This document shows positions 28,834-38,027 of a stretch of 64,000 bases of DNA, piece after piece. The position numbers were made by a program, and so were the translations under genes. Under the pieces are notes generated by a model. The model ran no database searches and was not told the origin of the DNA. It saw only the letters and a program-made list of their open reading frames with translations. The DNA lies in contig JADFDQ010000002.1 of assembly GCA_018262705.1 (NCBI GenBank), positions 124,001 to 188,000 of the forward strand, written 5' to 3'. This DNA comes from Xanthomonas sp. Its GTDB lineage: Bacteria; Pseudomonadota; Gammaproteobacteria; Xanthomonadales; Xanthomonadaceae. Numbering within the stretch: position 1 is the stretch's first letter; the number at the start of each line of letters is the position of its first letter.

Positions 28834-31107
28834 TCAGGCCAGCCGCGCCGCCGCTGCCACGATATCCGCATCCTTGGGAATGACAAGGAAGGCCGCACCG
28901 GCCAGCGGGGTGTAGGTGTCAGAACCCACCACGCGCTGGAGTGGTTTGCCGCCGAAACCTGCCTCGGTGATCGCGGTGATCACGCCTTCGCCAATGCCGG
29001 CGCTGTGGCGGCCTTCATCGACCACCAACATGCGGGCGCACTCGCCGGCGTGTTTGGCAATCGCCGCGTGATTGAGTGGCACCAACCAGCGCAGATCCAC
29101 CACCCGCACGTTCCAGCCATGCGCGGCTTCGATCTGGCGCGCCGCGCGCAGGCTCATCGGCATGCCGTTGCCGAAGCTGAAGATCACGCAGTCGGTGGCA
29201 TCCGCGTTGTACACGCGCTCTTCGCCCAGTGTCAGCGCCTGATCTGGCGCGGGGTAGTCGGTGAGCCATTGGCCATCACCGGCCTCAAACAAATCCTTGG
29301 TCATGTACAGCGCAATCGGTTCGAGGAAGGCGGTGACGCGGCCATCCACTTTTGCCAGCGCGGCCAGCGTGCGCAGCATCATCGCGGCGTCATCACCACG
29401 CGAGGGACAACCGACCACCAGCCCCGGAATATCGCGCAGCGCGGTGATCGAGTTGTCGTTATGGAAATGTCCGCCAAAGCCGCGCTGATAGCCAAGCCCG
29501 GCAATGCGTACCAGCATCGGGTTGGCAAATTGATTGTTGCTGAAGAACTGCAGCGAACATGCTTCGCCACGCAGCTGATCGATCGCGTTGTGCAAATACG
29601 CTAGATATTGAATCTCGGGAATCGGCAACATGCCCATGTTGGCGAAGCCCTGCGCCATGCCGAGAATGATGGTTTCATCCAGCAGCGTGTTGAACACGCG
29701 CTTGTTGCCAAACGCTTTGTGCAAACCCTTGGTGACGGTATACACGCCGCCTTTTTGCGCCACGTCTTCGCCGAACAGCAGCGTCTCCGGATACTTGGCG
29801 AACAGGTCGTGCAGGGCTTGATTGATCTGGATCGCCAGATGCTTGGGGACTTGCTTCTCCGGCAACTTGTCTTCACTGCCGAAGGCTTTGATGCGTGCCT
29901 CCAGCGATGGCATCCGCACGGCTTCCGCCGCCACCTTGTCGGGCGTGTACGGGGCCAGCGGCGCCATCACATGTTCCAGCGTTTCGATCCGCGGGCGCTG
30001 GTCGGCATCTTCGGCGGCGATGAAACATTTCTTGCGGGTGTCTTCATACAGCGCAAGGATTTCGTCCTTGCCCATCAAGCCCGACTCCAGCGCGATGGCG
30101 GCGCTGCGCAGCAGTGGATCGGCAGCTTCCACCGCGCACAGCTCTTCGATCGAGCGCCATTCGATTTCAAAATCGGTGCCGGCATGACCCATGATGCGGT
30201 TGGTGCGCAGGTGCAGGAAGGTGGGCCGGCGCATCTTGCGGCAGTGCTCCACCGCACGCAGCACATCGCCGTAGCCGGTGGCCAAATCCAGCCCGTCGGC
30301 AAAGAAATAATCCAGGTCGGGGCGGTTCTTGAAGTTCTCCGCGATCCAACCGCCGGGGGTCTTCACTGAAATGCCAATGCCGTTGTCTTCGCACACATAC
30401 AGCACCGGTGCCGGCAGCTTTTGATAGGCCGTCCACGAGGCGGCATTGAACGCGGTCTGCGCGCTGGCGTGGTTGCTGGAGGCATCGCCGAAGCTGCAAA
30501 TGGCAATGCTGTCATCGGGAATCGGCAACGCATGACCGATGCGCTTGGCCGCTTCGATGGCCACTGCCGTGCCCAATGCCTTGGGCAGATGCGAGGCAAT
30601 GGTGGAGGTCTGTGGCAACACCCACAACGGCTTGCTGCCCCACACTTTATGGCGGCCACCGCTGGCCGGGTCTTCGGCACTGGCCGCAAAACTCAACGCC
30701 GAATCCATGATCGGATCCATGCCGGGCAATTTGCGGAAACGCTCGGCCATGAAGCCGCCGCTGCGGTAATGCAAAAACGCGGGGTCGGTATGCCGCGCCG
30801 CACGCGCCACCATCGCATTGCCTTCGTGGCCACTGGAACCAATGGTGTAGAACACCTTGTTTTGCACGCGCAGCACCCGCGCCATCAGGTCCAGATGGCG
30901 GGAAATCAATTGCGACTCAAACAGCTCGCGAAAGCCCTGCGCAGTGAGCGCGCTGCCATCCAAGATGGCCTCCCCCGGCGCCGGCTTTGGCTGTGGCTGG
31001 CCCGCCCAACCTTTCACAAACTCGCTGAAATTGACATCGCAAATTTCAGCGCGGTTGAGCCCCTTCATGCGGGCCGGAATGGGATTGGGAACGGTGGCGA
31101 AGCTCAT
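28834..31107 (-). CDS. Fused alpha/beta E1 component of a 2-oxoacid dehydrogenase
   Basis: A 757-residue protein joining the two E1 subunits of a branched-chain-type 2-oxoacid dehydrogenase. The first half (about 60-370) is E1 alpha with the TPP motif GDASSNHASAQTAFN...CEDNGIGIS. The second half (about 435-757) is transketolase-type E1 beta, opening with LLFGEDVAQKGGVY. It decarboxylates a 2-oxoacid and reductively acylates a lipoyl E2. No E2 or E3 gene is adjacent. It is convergent with the TPP-enzyme gene, with only 3 bp between the stops. Confidence 0.92.
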   Translation of the reverse strand: MSFATVPNPIPARMKGLNRAEICDVNFSEFVKGWAGQPQPKPAPGEAILDGSALTAQGFRELFESQLISRHLDLMARVLRVQNKVFYTIGSSGHEGNAMVARAARHTDPAFLHYRSGGFMAERFRKLPGMDPIMDSALSFAASAEDPASGGRHKVWGSKPLWVLPQTSTIASHLPKALGTAVAIEAAKRIGHALPIPDDSIAICSFGDASSNHASAQTAFNAASWTAYQKLPAPVLYVCEDNGIGISVKTPGGWIAENFKNRPDLDYFFADGLDLATGYGDVLRAVEHCRKMRRPTFLHLRTNRIMGHAGTDFEIEWRSIEELCAVEAADPLLRSAAIALESGLMGKDEILALYEDTRKKCFIAAEDADQRPRIETLEHVMAPLAPYTPDKVAAEAVRMPSLEARIKAFGSEDKLPEKQVPKHLAIQINQALHDLFAKYPETLLFGEDVAQKGGVYTVTKGLHKAFGNKRVFNTLLDETIILGMAQGFANMGMLPIPEIQYLAYLHNAIDQLRGEACSLQFFSNNQFANPMLVRIAGLGYQRGFGGHFHNDNSITALRDIPGLVVGCPSRGDDAAMMLRTLAALAKVDGRVTAFLEPIALYMTKDLFEAGDGQWLTDYPAPDQALTLGEERVYNADATDCVIFSFGNGMPMSLRAARQIEAAHGWNVRVVDLRWLVPLNHAAIAKHAGECARMLVVDEGRHSAGIGEGVITAITEAGFGGKPLQRVVGSDTYTPLAGAAFLVIPKDADIVAAAARLA

Positions 31108-31161
31108 GCTGTTCTCGCAGAAAATTTAGACTGCGCCGATTAGGCAGCGCTAACTCAGTAG

Positions 31162-31240
31162 CGTCATCCCGGCGCAAGCCGGGATCCAGTTCTTTGTGCG
31201 TCGTCCCAACCGCTGGATCCCGGCTTGCGCCGGTATGACG
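31162..31240. repeat. Palindromic intergenic repeat (GTCATCCCGGC type)
   Basis: Arms GTCATCCCGGCGCAAGCCGG and GGATCCCGGCTTGCGCCGGT form the same two-hairpin foldback as at 8930-9008, with loop bases changed in a compensating way. It fills the spacer between gcdH and the E1 gene. Confidence 0.85.
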
Positions 31241-31247
31241 AGCAAAA

Positions 31248-32411
31248 TCAAAACGCGTTGATGCCGGTCAGCTCGCGGCCGATCACCAGCTGGTGCACGG
31301 TCTCGGTGCCTTCATAGGTGATGACCGATTCCAGATTCAGCGCGTGGCGAATCGCGGCGTGCTCGGTGGTGATGCCCGCGCCGCCCAGCAAGTCGCGGCA
31401 TTGGCGGGCGATATCAATCGCCATCCGGCAGTTGTTCCACTTCGCCAAGCTCACCTGCGCCGGCTGCATCGTGCCCGCATCTTTCAGGCGGCCCAATTGC
31501 AGCACCAGCAATTGCGCGGTGGTGATGCGGCGGGCCATGTCAGCCAGCTTGAGCTGCGCACTTTGGGTGGCCGCCACCGGGCGGTCGAACAGGATGCGTT
31601 CTTTCGAATAATTCAGCGCCTCATCCAGGCACGCAATCGCCGCGCCGATCGGCCCCCAGGTGATGCCATAACGGGCTTGGGTGAGGCAGCCCAGCGGGCC
31701 TTTCAAGCCCTTCACATTGGGCAGGCGGCTGGCGTCCGGCACGCGCACATTGTCGAAGAACAGCGCGCTGGTCACCGACGCACGCAAGCTCATCTTGTGT
31801 TTGATTTCCTGCGCGGTGAAACCTTGCATGCCCTTTTCCAGCAGGAAGCCCTGGATACCATCGTCGGTCTGCGCCCACACGATGGCGATATCGGCCAGAT
31901 TGCCGTTGGTAATCCACATCTTGCTGCCATTGATCACCCAATCATCGCCGTCGCGCTTGGCGTGGGTTTTCATGTTGGCCGGGTCGGAGCCGCCGTGCGG
32001 TTCGGTCAGGCCGAAGCAGCCAATCACCTTGCCTGCCGCCATATCCGGCAACCAACGCTGGCGCTGTTCTTCGCTGCCGTAGGCATAAATGGGGTACATG
32101 CACAACGAGCTTTGCACCGACACGAAACTGCGAATACCCGAATCGCCGCGCTCGAGTTCCTGGCAGATCAAGCCGTAGCTGACGCCATTCAACCCCGCGC
32201 AACCGTACTTCTCGGGCAGCGAGCTGCCCAGCAGGCCCAGTTCGGCAATTTCCGGAACCAATTCTTTGGGGAAACGGCCCTGGTCGAAGGCATCACCGAT
32301 GATCGGAATCACGCGCTCATCGGTGAAGCGCGCCACGGTGTCTTGCACCGCGCGTTCTTCTTCGGTCAACAGGGAACGGACATCAAAGAGATCGTAGGGA
32401 TGCAGGGCCAT
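31248..32411 (-). CDS. gcdH: Glutaryl-CoA dehydrogenase family acyl-CoA dehydrogenase
   Basis: A 387-residue flavoenzyme oxidising and decarboxylating glutaryl-CoA to crotonyl-CoA in lysine/tryptophan breakdown. The acyl-CoA dehydrogenase signature GLTEPHGGSDP is present, and the catalytic base is Glu367 in the C-terminal ITYEGTETVHQLVIGR. The region ARYGITWGPIGAA is typical of GCDH. I use ATG 32411 rather than the GTG two codons upstream. The spacer to the divergent gene at 32585 holds promoters but no further gene. Confidence 0.92.
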   Translation of the reverse strand: MALHPYDLFDVRSLLTEEERAVQDTVARFTDERVIPIIGDAFDQGRFPKELVPEIAELGLLGSSLPEKYGCAGLNGVSYGLICQELERGDSGIRSFVSVQSSLCMYPIYAYGSEEQRQRWLPDMAAGKVIGCFGLTEPHGGSDPANMKTHAKRDGDDWVINGSKMWITNGNLADIAIVWAQTDDGIQGFLLEKGMQGFTAQEIKHKMSLRASVTSALFFDNVRVPDASRLPNVKGLKGPLGCLTQARYGITWGPIGAAIACLDEALNYSKERILFDRPVAATQSAQLKLADMARRITTAQLLVLQLGRLKDAGTMQPAQVSLAKWNNCRMAIDIARQCRDLLGGAGITTEHAAIRHALNLESVITYEGTETVHQLVIGRELTGINAF

Positions 32412-32584
32412 TGCCACACTCGTTTTGGTGAAACTGCCATTTTATCCTTGCACTGCGCCCATCGGGTACGTTCGATTCGCCCACGGGGGCATCAAAAACG
32501 CCGATCCGTCGGGATCGGCCTGCGTTTCGCCGGTTTGAGCAAAGCAGTCCCCTGCCCCCAACGCAACGTGTTAGTTTTCCGGCC

Positions 32585-32818
32585 ATGGACAACCCCGTCA
32601 CCGGTCGCCTGCTGAGTTGGCTCGGAAAACTCAGCTTCCCGCGTCTGTTCATCGTGGCAGCCGCGCTGTTTGCGTTCGACGTGGCCGTGCCGGATTTCGT
32701 TCCCTTCATCGACGAAATCCTGCTCGGCCTTGCCACCCTGCTGCTGTCGCGATTTCACAAGCCGAACGCGCCCGCGGCCGATCAGCGCCCACCGATCGAC
32801 GGGCAGGTGCGGCGCTGA
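32585..32818 (+). CDS. DUF6116-type small membrane protein
   Basis: A 77-residue protein with two hydrophobic segments (about 18-35 and 42-55). The pattern RLLSWLGKLSFPRLF...PDFVPFIDEILLGLATLLL matches small proteins annotated DUF6116 in Xanthomonas and relatives. It lies 2 bp upstream of tatD on the same strand, so it is translationally linked. The function is unknown. Confidence 0.75.
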   Translation: MDNPVTGRLLSWLGKLSFPRLFIVAAALFAFDVAVPDFVPFIDEILLGLATLLLSRFHKPNAPAADQRPPIDGQVRR

Positions 32819-32820
32819 CG

Positions 32821-33591
32821 GTGCGGCTGGTCGACAGCCACTGCCATTTCGATGCCGCAGAGTTCGACGTTGATCGCGCCGCCGTGCATGCGCGCGCACT
32901 GGACGCGGGCGTTGCCGATCAAATCGTACCAGCGGTGGATGCCGCGGGCTGGACGACGGTGAAAGCCGTTTGCGCCGCGCACCCCGGCCTGCATCCGGCG
33001 TATGGCTTGCACCCGATGTATCTGACCCAACACCATCCCGACCACCTGCGCGAGCTGCGCACGTGGACGGAACGCGAAACGCCGGTGGCGGTGGGCGAAT
33101 GCGGCTTGGATTTTTTCGTGGCCGGGCTGGATGCCGACATGCAGCGGTTTTATTTTGACGCACAACTCAAATTGGCGCGCGAATTCGACTTGCCTGTCAT
33201 CGTGCATGCGCGGCGCGCCGTGGATGCGGTGATCGCCGCGATTCGCCGCGTCGGCGGACTGCGCGGCGTCATCCACAGTTTCCCCGGCAGCCCGGAACAA
33301 GCCGCGCAGCTGCACCAACTGGGGTTCCTGCTGGGCATCGGCGGGCCGGTGACGTTTGAACGCGCCAATCGCCTGCGCAAGCTGGTGGCCCACATGCCGC
33401 TGGAACAATTGCTGCTGGAAACCGACGCCCCCGATCAACCCGGCGCAGCGCATCGCGGCCAGCGCAATGAACCGGCCTATCTGGTCGAGGTGCTGGACGT
33501 GGTGGCGAAGTTGCGCGGCATCTCACAAGACGCATTGGCCGCCGCCACCACCGCCAATGCACAGCGCCTGTTCAACCTCAAGCTGCGATAA
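32821..33591 (+). CDS. TatD-family metal-dependent hydrolase
   Basis: A 256-residue TIM-barrel hydrolase. Metal-binding HxH is H7-C-H9 in VDSHCHFD, the bridging Glu is in GECGLDF, and HSFPG and LLLETDAPD complete the site. TatD relatives are 3'-5' DNases and D-aminoacyl-tRNA deacylases; which activity applies is not decidable here. GTG at 32821 is the only start that leaves the MRLVDSHCHFD N-terminus without a tail. Convergent with tcdA (6-bp gap). Confidence 0.92.
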   Translation: MRLVDSHCHFDAAEFDVDRAAVHARALDAGVADQIVPAVDAAGWTTVKAVCAAHPGLHPAYGLHPMYLTQHHPDHLRELRTWTERETPVAVGECGLDFFVAGLDADMQRFYFDAQLKLAREFDLPVIVHARRAVDAVIAAIRRVGGLRGVIHSFPGSPEQAAQLHQLGFLLGIGGPVTFERANRLRKLVAHMPLEQLLLETDAPDQPGAAHRGQRNEPAYLVEVLDVVAKLRGISQDALAAATTANAQRLFNLKLR

Positions 33592-33597
33592 GCAGCC

Positions 33598-34389
33598 TCA
33601 GGCTTTCGGCTTCAACAACAACTCCATCGCCTTGCCTACCGCGGCAAATGCAAACGCGCCCGTCAGATGGGTGGCCGCCCCCAAACCCGCGCCGCAATCG
33701 AGCTTCAACGCCTCATCCTTGCCCAACTGCGGGCGCACGCCGCACACGCTGCCATCGGCCTGCGGATAGCGCACGTTTTCCAGCGAATACACCGCCGGCA
33801 CCCCGAAATAGCGGTCATGGTTTTTCGGGAAATTGAATTCGCCGCGCAGCTTTTTGCGAATCAGCGACAGCATCGCATCGTGCTCGGTGCGCGACAGATC
33901 GCGCACGCGGATCTGGGTGACATCGCTGCGCCCACCGGCCGAGCCCACCGCAATGATCGGCTGCTTGCGGCGGCGGCACCAGGCAATCATTTCCACCTTG
34001 CTGCGGAAACTGTCACAGGCATCCAGCACCAGATCCACCGGCGTTCCCAGCAGCGCATCCAAATTGCTGGGGGTGAGAAATTGCGGATGCAAATTCAAGT
34101 GGATATGCGGGTTGATTGCAAGGCATCGCTCGGCCATCGCCTCGATCTTGGCGCGCCCGAACTGCCCATCCAACGCCGGCAATTGCCGATTGGTATTGGA
34201 CACGCACAAATCATCGGCATCGATCAGGGTCAACCTGCCGATACCGCTGCGCGCCAGCGCTTCCACCGCCCATGACCCCACCCCGCCAATGCCGACCACG
34301 GTGACATGGCAGGCCAACAGTCGCGCCAGCGCACCGCTGCCATACAGCCGATCGATGCCGCCGAACCGTTCGCGCAACTGATTTTCCAT
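33598..34389 (-). CDS. tcdA: tRNA threonylcarbamoyladenosine dehydratase
   Basis: A 263-residue E1-like enzyme (CsdL/TcdA) that cyclises t6A37 of tRNAs to ct6A using ATP. The nucleotide-binding motif GIGGVGSWAVEALARSGIG is at about 35-53, followed by LIDADDLCVSNTNRQ with the Arg finger. ERFGGIDRLYG at the N-terminus is a family signature. It is monocistronic and divergent from phaR, with a 123-bp spacer. Confidence 0.94.
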   Translation of the reverse strand: MENQLRERFGGIDRLYGSGALARLLACHVTVVGIGGVGSWAVEALARSGIGRLTLIDADDLCVSNTNRQLPALDGQFGRAKIEAMAERCLAINPHIHLNLHPQFLTPSNLDALLGTPVDLVLDACDSFRSKVEMIAWCRRRKQPIIAVGSAGGRSDVTQIRVRDLSRTEHDAMLSLIRKKLRGEFNFPKNHDRYFGVPAVYSLENVRYPQADGSVCGVRPQLGKDEALKLDCGAGLGAATHLTGAFAFAAVGKAMELLLKPKA

Positions 34390-34512
34390 CGCGAAAGTCT
34401 AGGCGCTCCACGCGATCAGGTCAGCATGCCGTCACGAAAAACGGCCGTACGGTTGCAACTCGTGTTGCGCTGCGCCATGCTGCGTCAGGCGCAAATCTAG
34501 AGTTATTGCTCA

Positions 34513-35010
34513 ATGTCCTCGACGTCTTCGACCCGCGTCATCAAGAAATACCCGAACCGTCGTCTTTACGACACCGAAATTTCAAGCTACATCACCATCG
34601 AAGACGTGCGCCAGCTGATCTGCGATGGGGAAACGCTGGAAGTGCGCGACGCCAAGTCCGGCGAGGATCTGACCCGGCAGGTGCTGCTGCAGATCATCAC
34701 CGAACACGAGCAGGACGGACAGCCGATGCTGTCGACCCAGCTGCTCAGCCAGCTGATCCGGTTCTACGGCGATTCGCTGCAGGGTTTCATGGGCAACTAC
34801 CTTGAACGCTCGATGCAGCTGTTCCTGGAACAGCAGCAGCAGTTTCGCCAGCAGATGGGCGGCCTGCTCGGGCAGACCCCGTGGACCATGCTCAACCGGC
34901 TCACCGAGCGCAACATGGAACTGTGGAAAGACTTACAGCAGAACCTCGGCGGAATGGGCAGCGCGACCCATCCCGGGCGCGGCAGCAAGGACGCACGCAA
35001 GCCGCGTTGA
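34513..35010 (+). CDS. phaR: Polyhydroxyalkanoate synthesis repressor
   Basis: A 165-residue regulator. The N-terminal DNA-binding domain (PHB_acc_N) is recognised by RVIKKYPNRRLYDTEISSYITIEDVRQL, and the accumulation-regulator domain LSTQLLSQLIRFYGDSLQGFMGNYLERS follows. PhaR senses polyhydroxybutyrate granules and represses phasin genes in other bacteria. The Gln-rich segment at about 108-118 is typical. No pha structural gene is in the window. The upstream spacer contains several TTGCGCTGCG-like words that could be a PhaR operator. Confidence 0.93.
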   Translation: MSSTSSTRVIKKYPNRRLYDTEISSYITIEDVRQLICDGETLEVRDAKSGEDLTRQVLLQIITEHEQDGQPMLSTQLLSQLIRFYGDSLQGFMGNYLERSMQLFLEQQQQFRQQMGGLLGQTPWTMLNRLTERNMELWKDLQQNLGGMGSATHPGRGSKDARKPR

Positions 35011-35058
35011 ATCGCTTGTATCGCGGCCGGAAGCCGCTCACTCAATGCGCCGAACCTT

Positions 35059-35082
35059 GCAGGAGCGCGCCCTGTGCGCGAC
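35059..35082 (+). repeat. Degenerate GTAGGAGCG-type REP
   Basis: GCAGGAGCGCGCCCTGTGCGCGAC resembles the GTAGGAGCGC REPs at 46590 and 55278, with the first base changed. It lies between the convergent phaR and M48 genes, a usual REP position. Confidence 0.5.
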
Positions 35083-35091
35083 GGCAGCGGC

Positions 35092-35976
35092 TCAGTTCGC
35101 CGCCGTCGCCTGGCCGCCACCACAGAACCGCTGGCGGAACCGTTCGGCCTTGGGCATGAGTTCCTGCAGGTGCTGCATCCGCGTCCCCGCGCTTGGATGG
35201 GTCGAAGCGAACTGCGGCGGCGCCTGCCCGCCGCTGGCCGAATCCATGCGCTGCCACAGCGGAATGGCCTGCCGCGGATCGAAGCAGGCCGCAGCGGCCA
35301 GCATCAGGCCCAGCTCGTCGGCCTGGGTCTCCTGGCTGCGCGCATAGGGCAGCGCGCTGCCATAGCCATAGGCCGACATCACCGTTTTCAGCGTGCCCTC
35401 GTCCATGCCGCTGGCGGCGCCGGCGATCTGGCCCAATTGTTCCAACTTGCCGCGGGTCATCCGCTGCGCGCCGTGGCGCAGCAGGGCGTGCGAAATTTCG
35501 TGGCCCATGACCACCGCCATCGCATCGTCGTTTTGCGTCACCGGAATCAGGCCGGTGTAGACCGCCATCTTGCCGCCGGGCAAACAGAAGGCATTGACCT
35601 GGTCGGATTGCAGCACCGTCACATCCCAATCGAAGCTGCGTTCGATATGGCTGGCCTGCATCCGATGCTCCGCCGCCAGCGCGTCGGTGACTTCCGGAAT
35701 CCTCGCTATCAGGCGATCCGCAATCGCGCGTATTTCGCGCGTCTGCGGCGCTTCGGCCGGCAGCGGATGTTCCTGCCGCCGCACCTCGTCGTAGGCCTGC
35801 AGCCCCAATGCCTTTTCCTGCTCGGGCGTGATGCTGCGATCGATCACCACCGCCTCGCCGGTGATCGGATCGATGCTGCGGTTGGAAAACCAGTACCAGC
35901 CTGCGTACAGCGCGAACAGCACCAGCACCCAGATCCGCAGCTTGCCCCGGCGCTGGCCCATCGGATTTTGATTCAT
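35092..35976 (-). CDS. M48-family metalloprotease, membrane-anchored
   Basis: A 294-residue zinc protease with one N-terminal transmembrane helix (about 14-31) placing the catalytic domain outside the cytoplasm. The HExxH motif is H159-EIS-H163, and the third ligand is probably E216 in SQETQADELG. The family resembles BepA/Oma1-type envelope proteases. ATG at 35976 has GGAGGAG 9 bases upstream, which excludes the longer frame. It is convergent with phaR and downstream of the SUMF-like lipoprotein gene. Confidence 0.9.
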   Translation of the reverse strand: MNQNPMGQRRGKLRIWVLVLFALYAGWYWFSNRSIDPITGEAVVIDRSITPEQEKALGLQAYDEVRRQEHPLPAEAPQTREIRAIADRLIARIPEVTDALAAEHRMQASHIERSFDWDVTVLQSDQVNAFCLPGGKMAVYTGLIPVTQNDDAMAVVMGHEISHALLRHGAQRMTRGKLEQLGQIAGAASGMDEGTLKTVMSAYGYGSALPYARSQETQADELGLMLAAAACFDPRQAIPLWQRMDSASGGQAPPQFASTHPSAGTRMQHLQELMPKAERFRQRFCGGGQATAAN

Positions 35977-36077
35977 CGAACGCTCCTCCAAGTGACGGCC
36001 ATTCATGGCCGACGGGGCGCCCCGAGTTGCCAGAGCCCGCCTTTGCAGCATCAGACTGCCGCAACCGCCGCAGTGCG

Positions 36078-37982
36078 TCAAAGCTGGCGCACCAGCCGGA
36101 AGCCAATCCTTGCATTGGTGATGTCGACGCCGCCGGCCATGCGCCACGCCGAACGCACCTGCTCGGGCGCGCTGGCCCAGGAACCGCCGCGGTACATGCG
36201 GGTGCGGCAGCCCGGGTTGATCCACGCCGCGCCGCTCGCCGGCGCGCGCCGGTAGCCCTTGTGCCAGCAGTCGGCGACCCACTCGCTCACATTGCCGCCC
36301 ATGTCGTACAGCCCGAACGCATTGCGCATGAAGCTGCCCACCGGGGCCGGCCCCCACCAACCATCGCCATAGCCGCCGAACGCGTTGTTCCAGTGCAGCC
36401 CGCGCGGCGAAACGTCGAGCCCACCGGCGATGTTCTCGACCTTTTCCGGCAACGCCCCGTTGCCCCACGGAAAACGTCCCTGCCCGCCGGCGCGCAGGCC
36501 GTACTCGAACTCGGCTTCGCTGGGCAGGCGGTAATGGACGCCGGTTTGTTCCGACAGCCACGCGGCATAGGCTTCGGCATCCCACGCGGTGACGTGGACG
36601 ACCGGCATGTCGCCGGCGGCCGGCTGGCCGTCGTATCCGGAGCGCCAGTCCACGCCGCTGGCGCGCGCGAAGTTGCCGCTGCGCACGTCGTAGATCATCG
36701 AATGCCCGCGTTGGGCGGCGCGCCCCTCGTACTGGCTCGTCTCTGCGAAGCGGCGGAATTCGTCGACCGTGATTTCGTGCCGCGTCATCGCGAAACCGTG
36801 CGCAAACTCGATCGGATGCTGCGGCTGTTCGTCCGCCGTGGAACCCGGCTCGTCGGACGGCGCGCCCATCGAGAACACGCCAACCGGAAGCACCACCAGC
36901 GACGGCCCGCGGCTGCCGTCCGGCATGGCATCGCTGAACACCTCGCCTGGACGGAACAGATCGTAATGGCTGACCAGGTCGATGCGCTCGCGCAGCACGA
37001 CCGCGGCGCGATCACCGGGGCGGGCGACGCGCAGCATCTGGGCGAGGCGTTCGCGAGCAAACTGCAATCCGGCCGGATCGGCCAACGCGATCATCCCGGC
37101 ATCGCCAAGTTTGCGGATGAACTCGACCCGCGCCTCCTCGACCCGCGCGCGCGCCACCGCCAGCACCCTGGCATCGTTGCGAACGCGCTGGGCCCGTTCC
37201 AGCAGGGCGTTTGCGCCGTCGATATCGCCCGCAATCGCACGCGTTTGCGCGCGCGCGACCAGCAGCGATTCGACCGCCGCGATGCCCTGCCCGGCGCCGA
37301 GCTGCTGCGGCCACAGCGCCTGCGCGGCGCGGAAGGTTGCCAGCGCACCGCCCGGATCGTCGAGTCGTCCTGCACGCAGCAGGTCATAGCCGTTGGCGGT
37401 CAAGGCAAAGGCGCGCTCTGCGCGATCCACCTTGGCCAGCAGTTCCCTGGCTTCGGGCAACTCCGGCCACAGCACGCGCACCACCCGCCCCATGCGCTGG
37501 GCGAATTGCAGCGATGCCGGATCTTCCGCCGCCGCAAGCGCCACGTTGGCCTGCGCCAGCAGCGCCGCCTGCGCCTTGGCGAGCAGCGCCGCATCCTCCG
37601 CATTGTCCGGCTGCAGCTTGCGCAGGGCAATCAACAGCGGGATGGCGGATTTGTCGGTTTCGAACAGGTCGCCGTTGGCGAGCGCACGCTGCGCCTCCTG
37701 CCGCGCCCGCGCCGGTTTTTCGATTTTCACCTCGGGCAGGGTCCAGCTCAGCACCCTGGCCAGCGCATCGTCGCCATGGATGCCGACCACGCCCGTTCGC
37801 GGAGAAGGCGCTGCAACCACTGGTCGCGGCGCCACCGGGGCCGGCACCGTCGGCGCCGGGGTCGGAGCCGGCGGCGGCTTGCGCCCGCAGGCCACAGCCA
37901 GCCCAGCCATCGCAATGAGCAGCACGCGTGTGCGCAACGCCTGACTCCACGGCAACGCGCCGCCGGATGCGGCGCCTTTCAT
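36078..37982 (-). CDS. Lipoprotein with formylglycine-generating-enzyme-like domain
   Basis: A 634-residue protein. The N-terminus carries a lipoprotein signal with lipobox LAVAC (lipidated Cys32), then a Pro-rich linker, an alpha-helical region with repeated Ala-rich segments (about 60-330), and a C-terminal FGE/sulfatase-modifying-factor domain (about 365-634), with EITVDEFRRFAE, LPSEAEFEYGLRAGG and GNVSEWVADCW. The active-site cysteine pair of true FGE is absent: after RGGSW come A-S-A-P-E-Q, so sulfatase activation is unlikely. Such domains also act as binding modules. ATG at 37982 is the best start. Confidence 0.85.
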   Translation of the reverse strand: MKGAASGGALPWSQALRTRVLLIAMAGLAVACGRKPPPAPTPAPTVPAPVAPRPVVAAPSPRTGVVGIHGDDALARVLSWTLPEVKIEKPARARQEAQRALANGDLFETDKSAIPLLIALRKLQPDNAEDAALLAKAQAALLAQANVALAAAEDPASLQFAQRMGRVVRVLWPELPEARELLAKVDRAERAFALTANGYDLLRAGRLDDPGGALATFRAAQALWPQQLGAGQGIAAVESLLVARAQTRAIAGDIDGANALLERAQRVRNDARVLAVARARVEEARVEFIRKLGDAGMIALADPAGLQFARERLAQMLRVARPGDRAAVVLRERIDLVSHYDLFRPGEVFSDAMPDGSRGPSLVVLPVGVFSMGAPSDEPGSTADEQPQHPIEFAHGFAMTRHEITVDEFRRFAETSQYEGRAAQRGHSMIYDVRSGNFARASGVDWRSGYDGQPAAGDMPVVHVTAWDAEAYAAWLSEQTGVHYRLPSEAEFEYGLRAGGQGRFPWGNGALPEKVENIAGGLDVSPRGLHWNNAFGGYGDGWWGPAPVGSFMRNAFGLYDMGGNVSEWVADCWHKGYRRAPASGAAWINPGCRTRMYRGGSWASAPEQVRSAWRMAGGVDITNARIGFRLVRQL

Positions 37983-38027
37983 GAAGGTAGGGCATGGACA
38001 CCACGTCGGCAACCGCATAATGCGCAC

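Noticed and set aside
36078..37982. Genuine formylglycine-generating enzyme
   Set aside because: The active-site cysteine pair is missing and no sulfatase gene is near.
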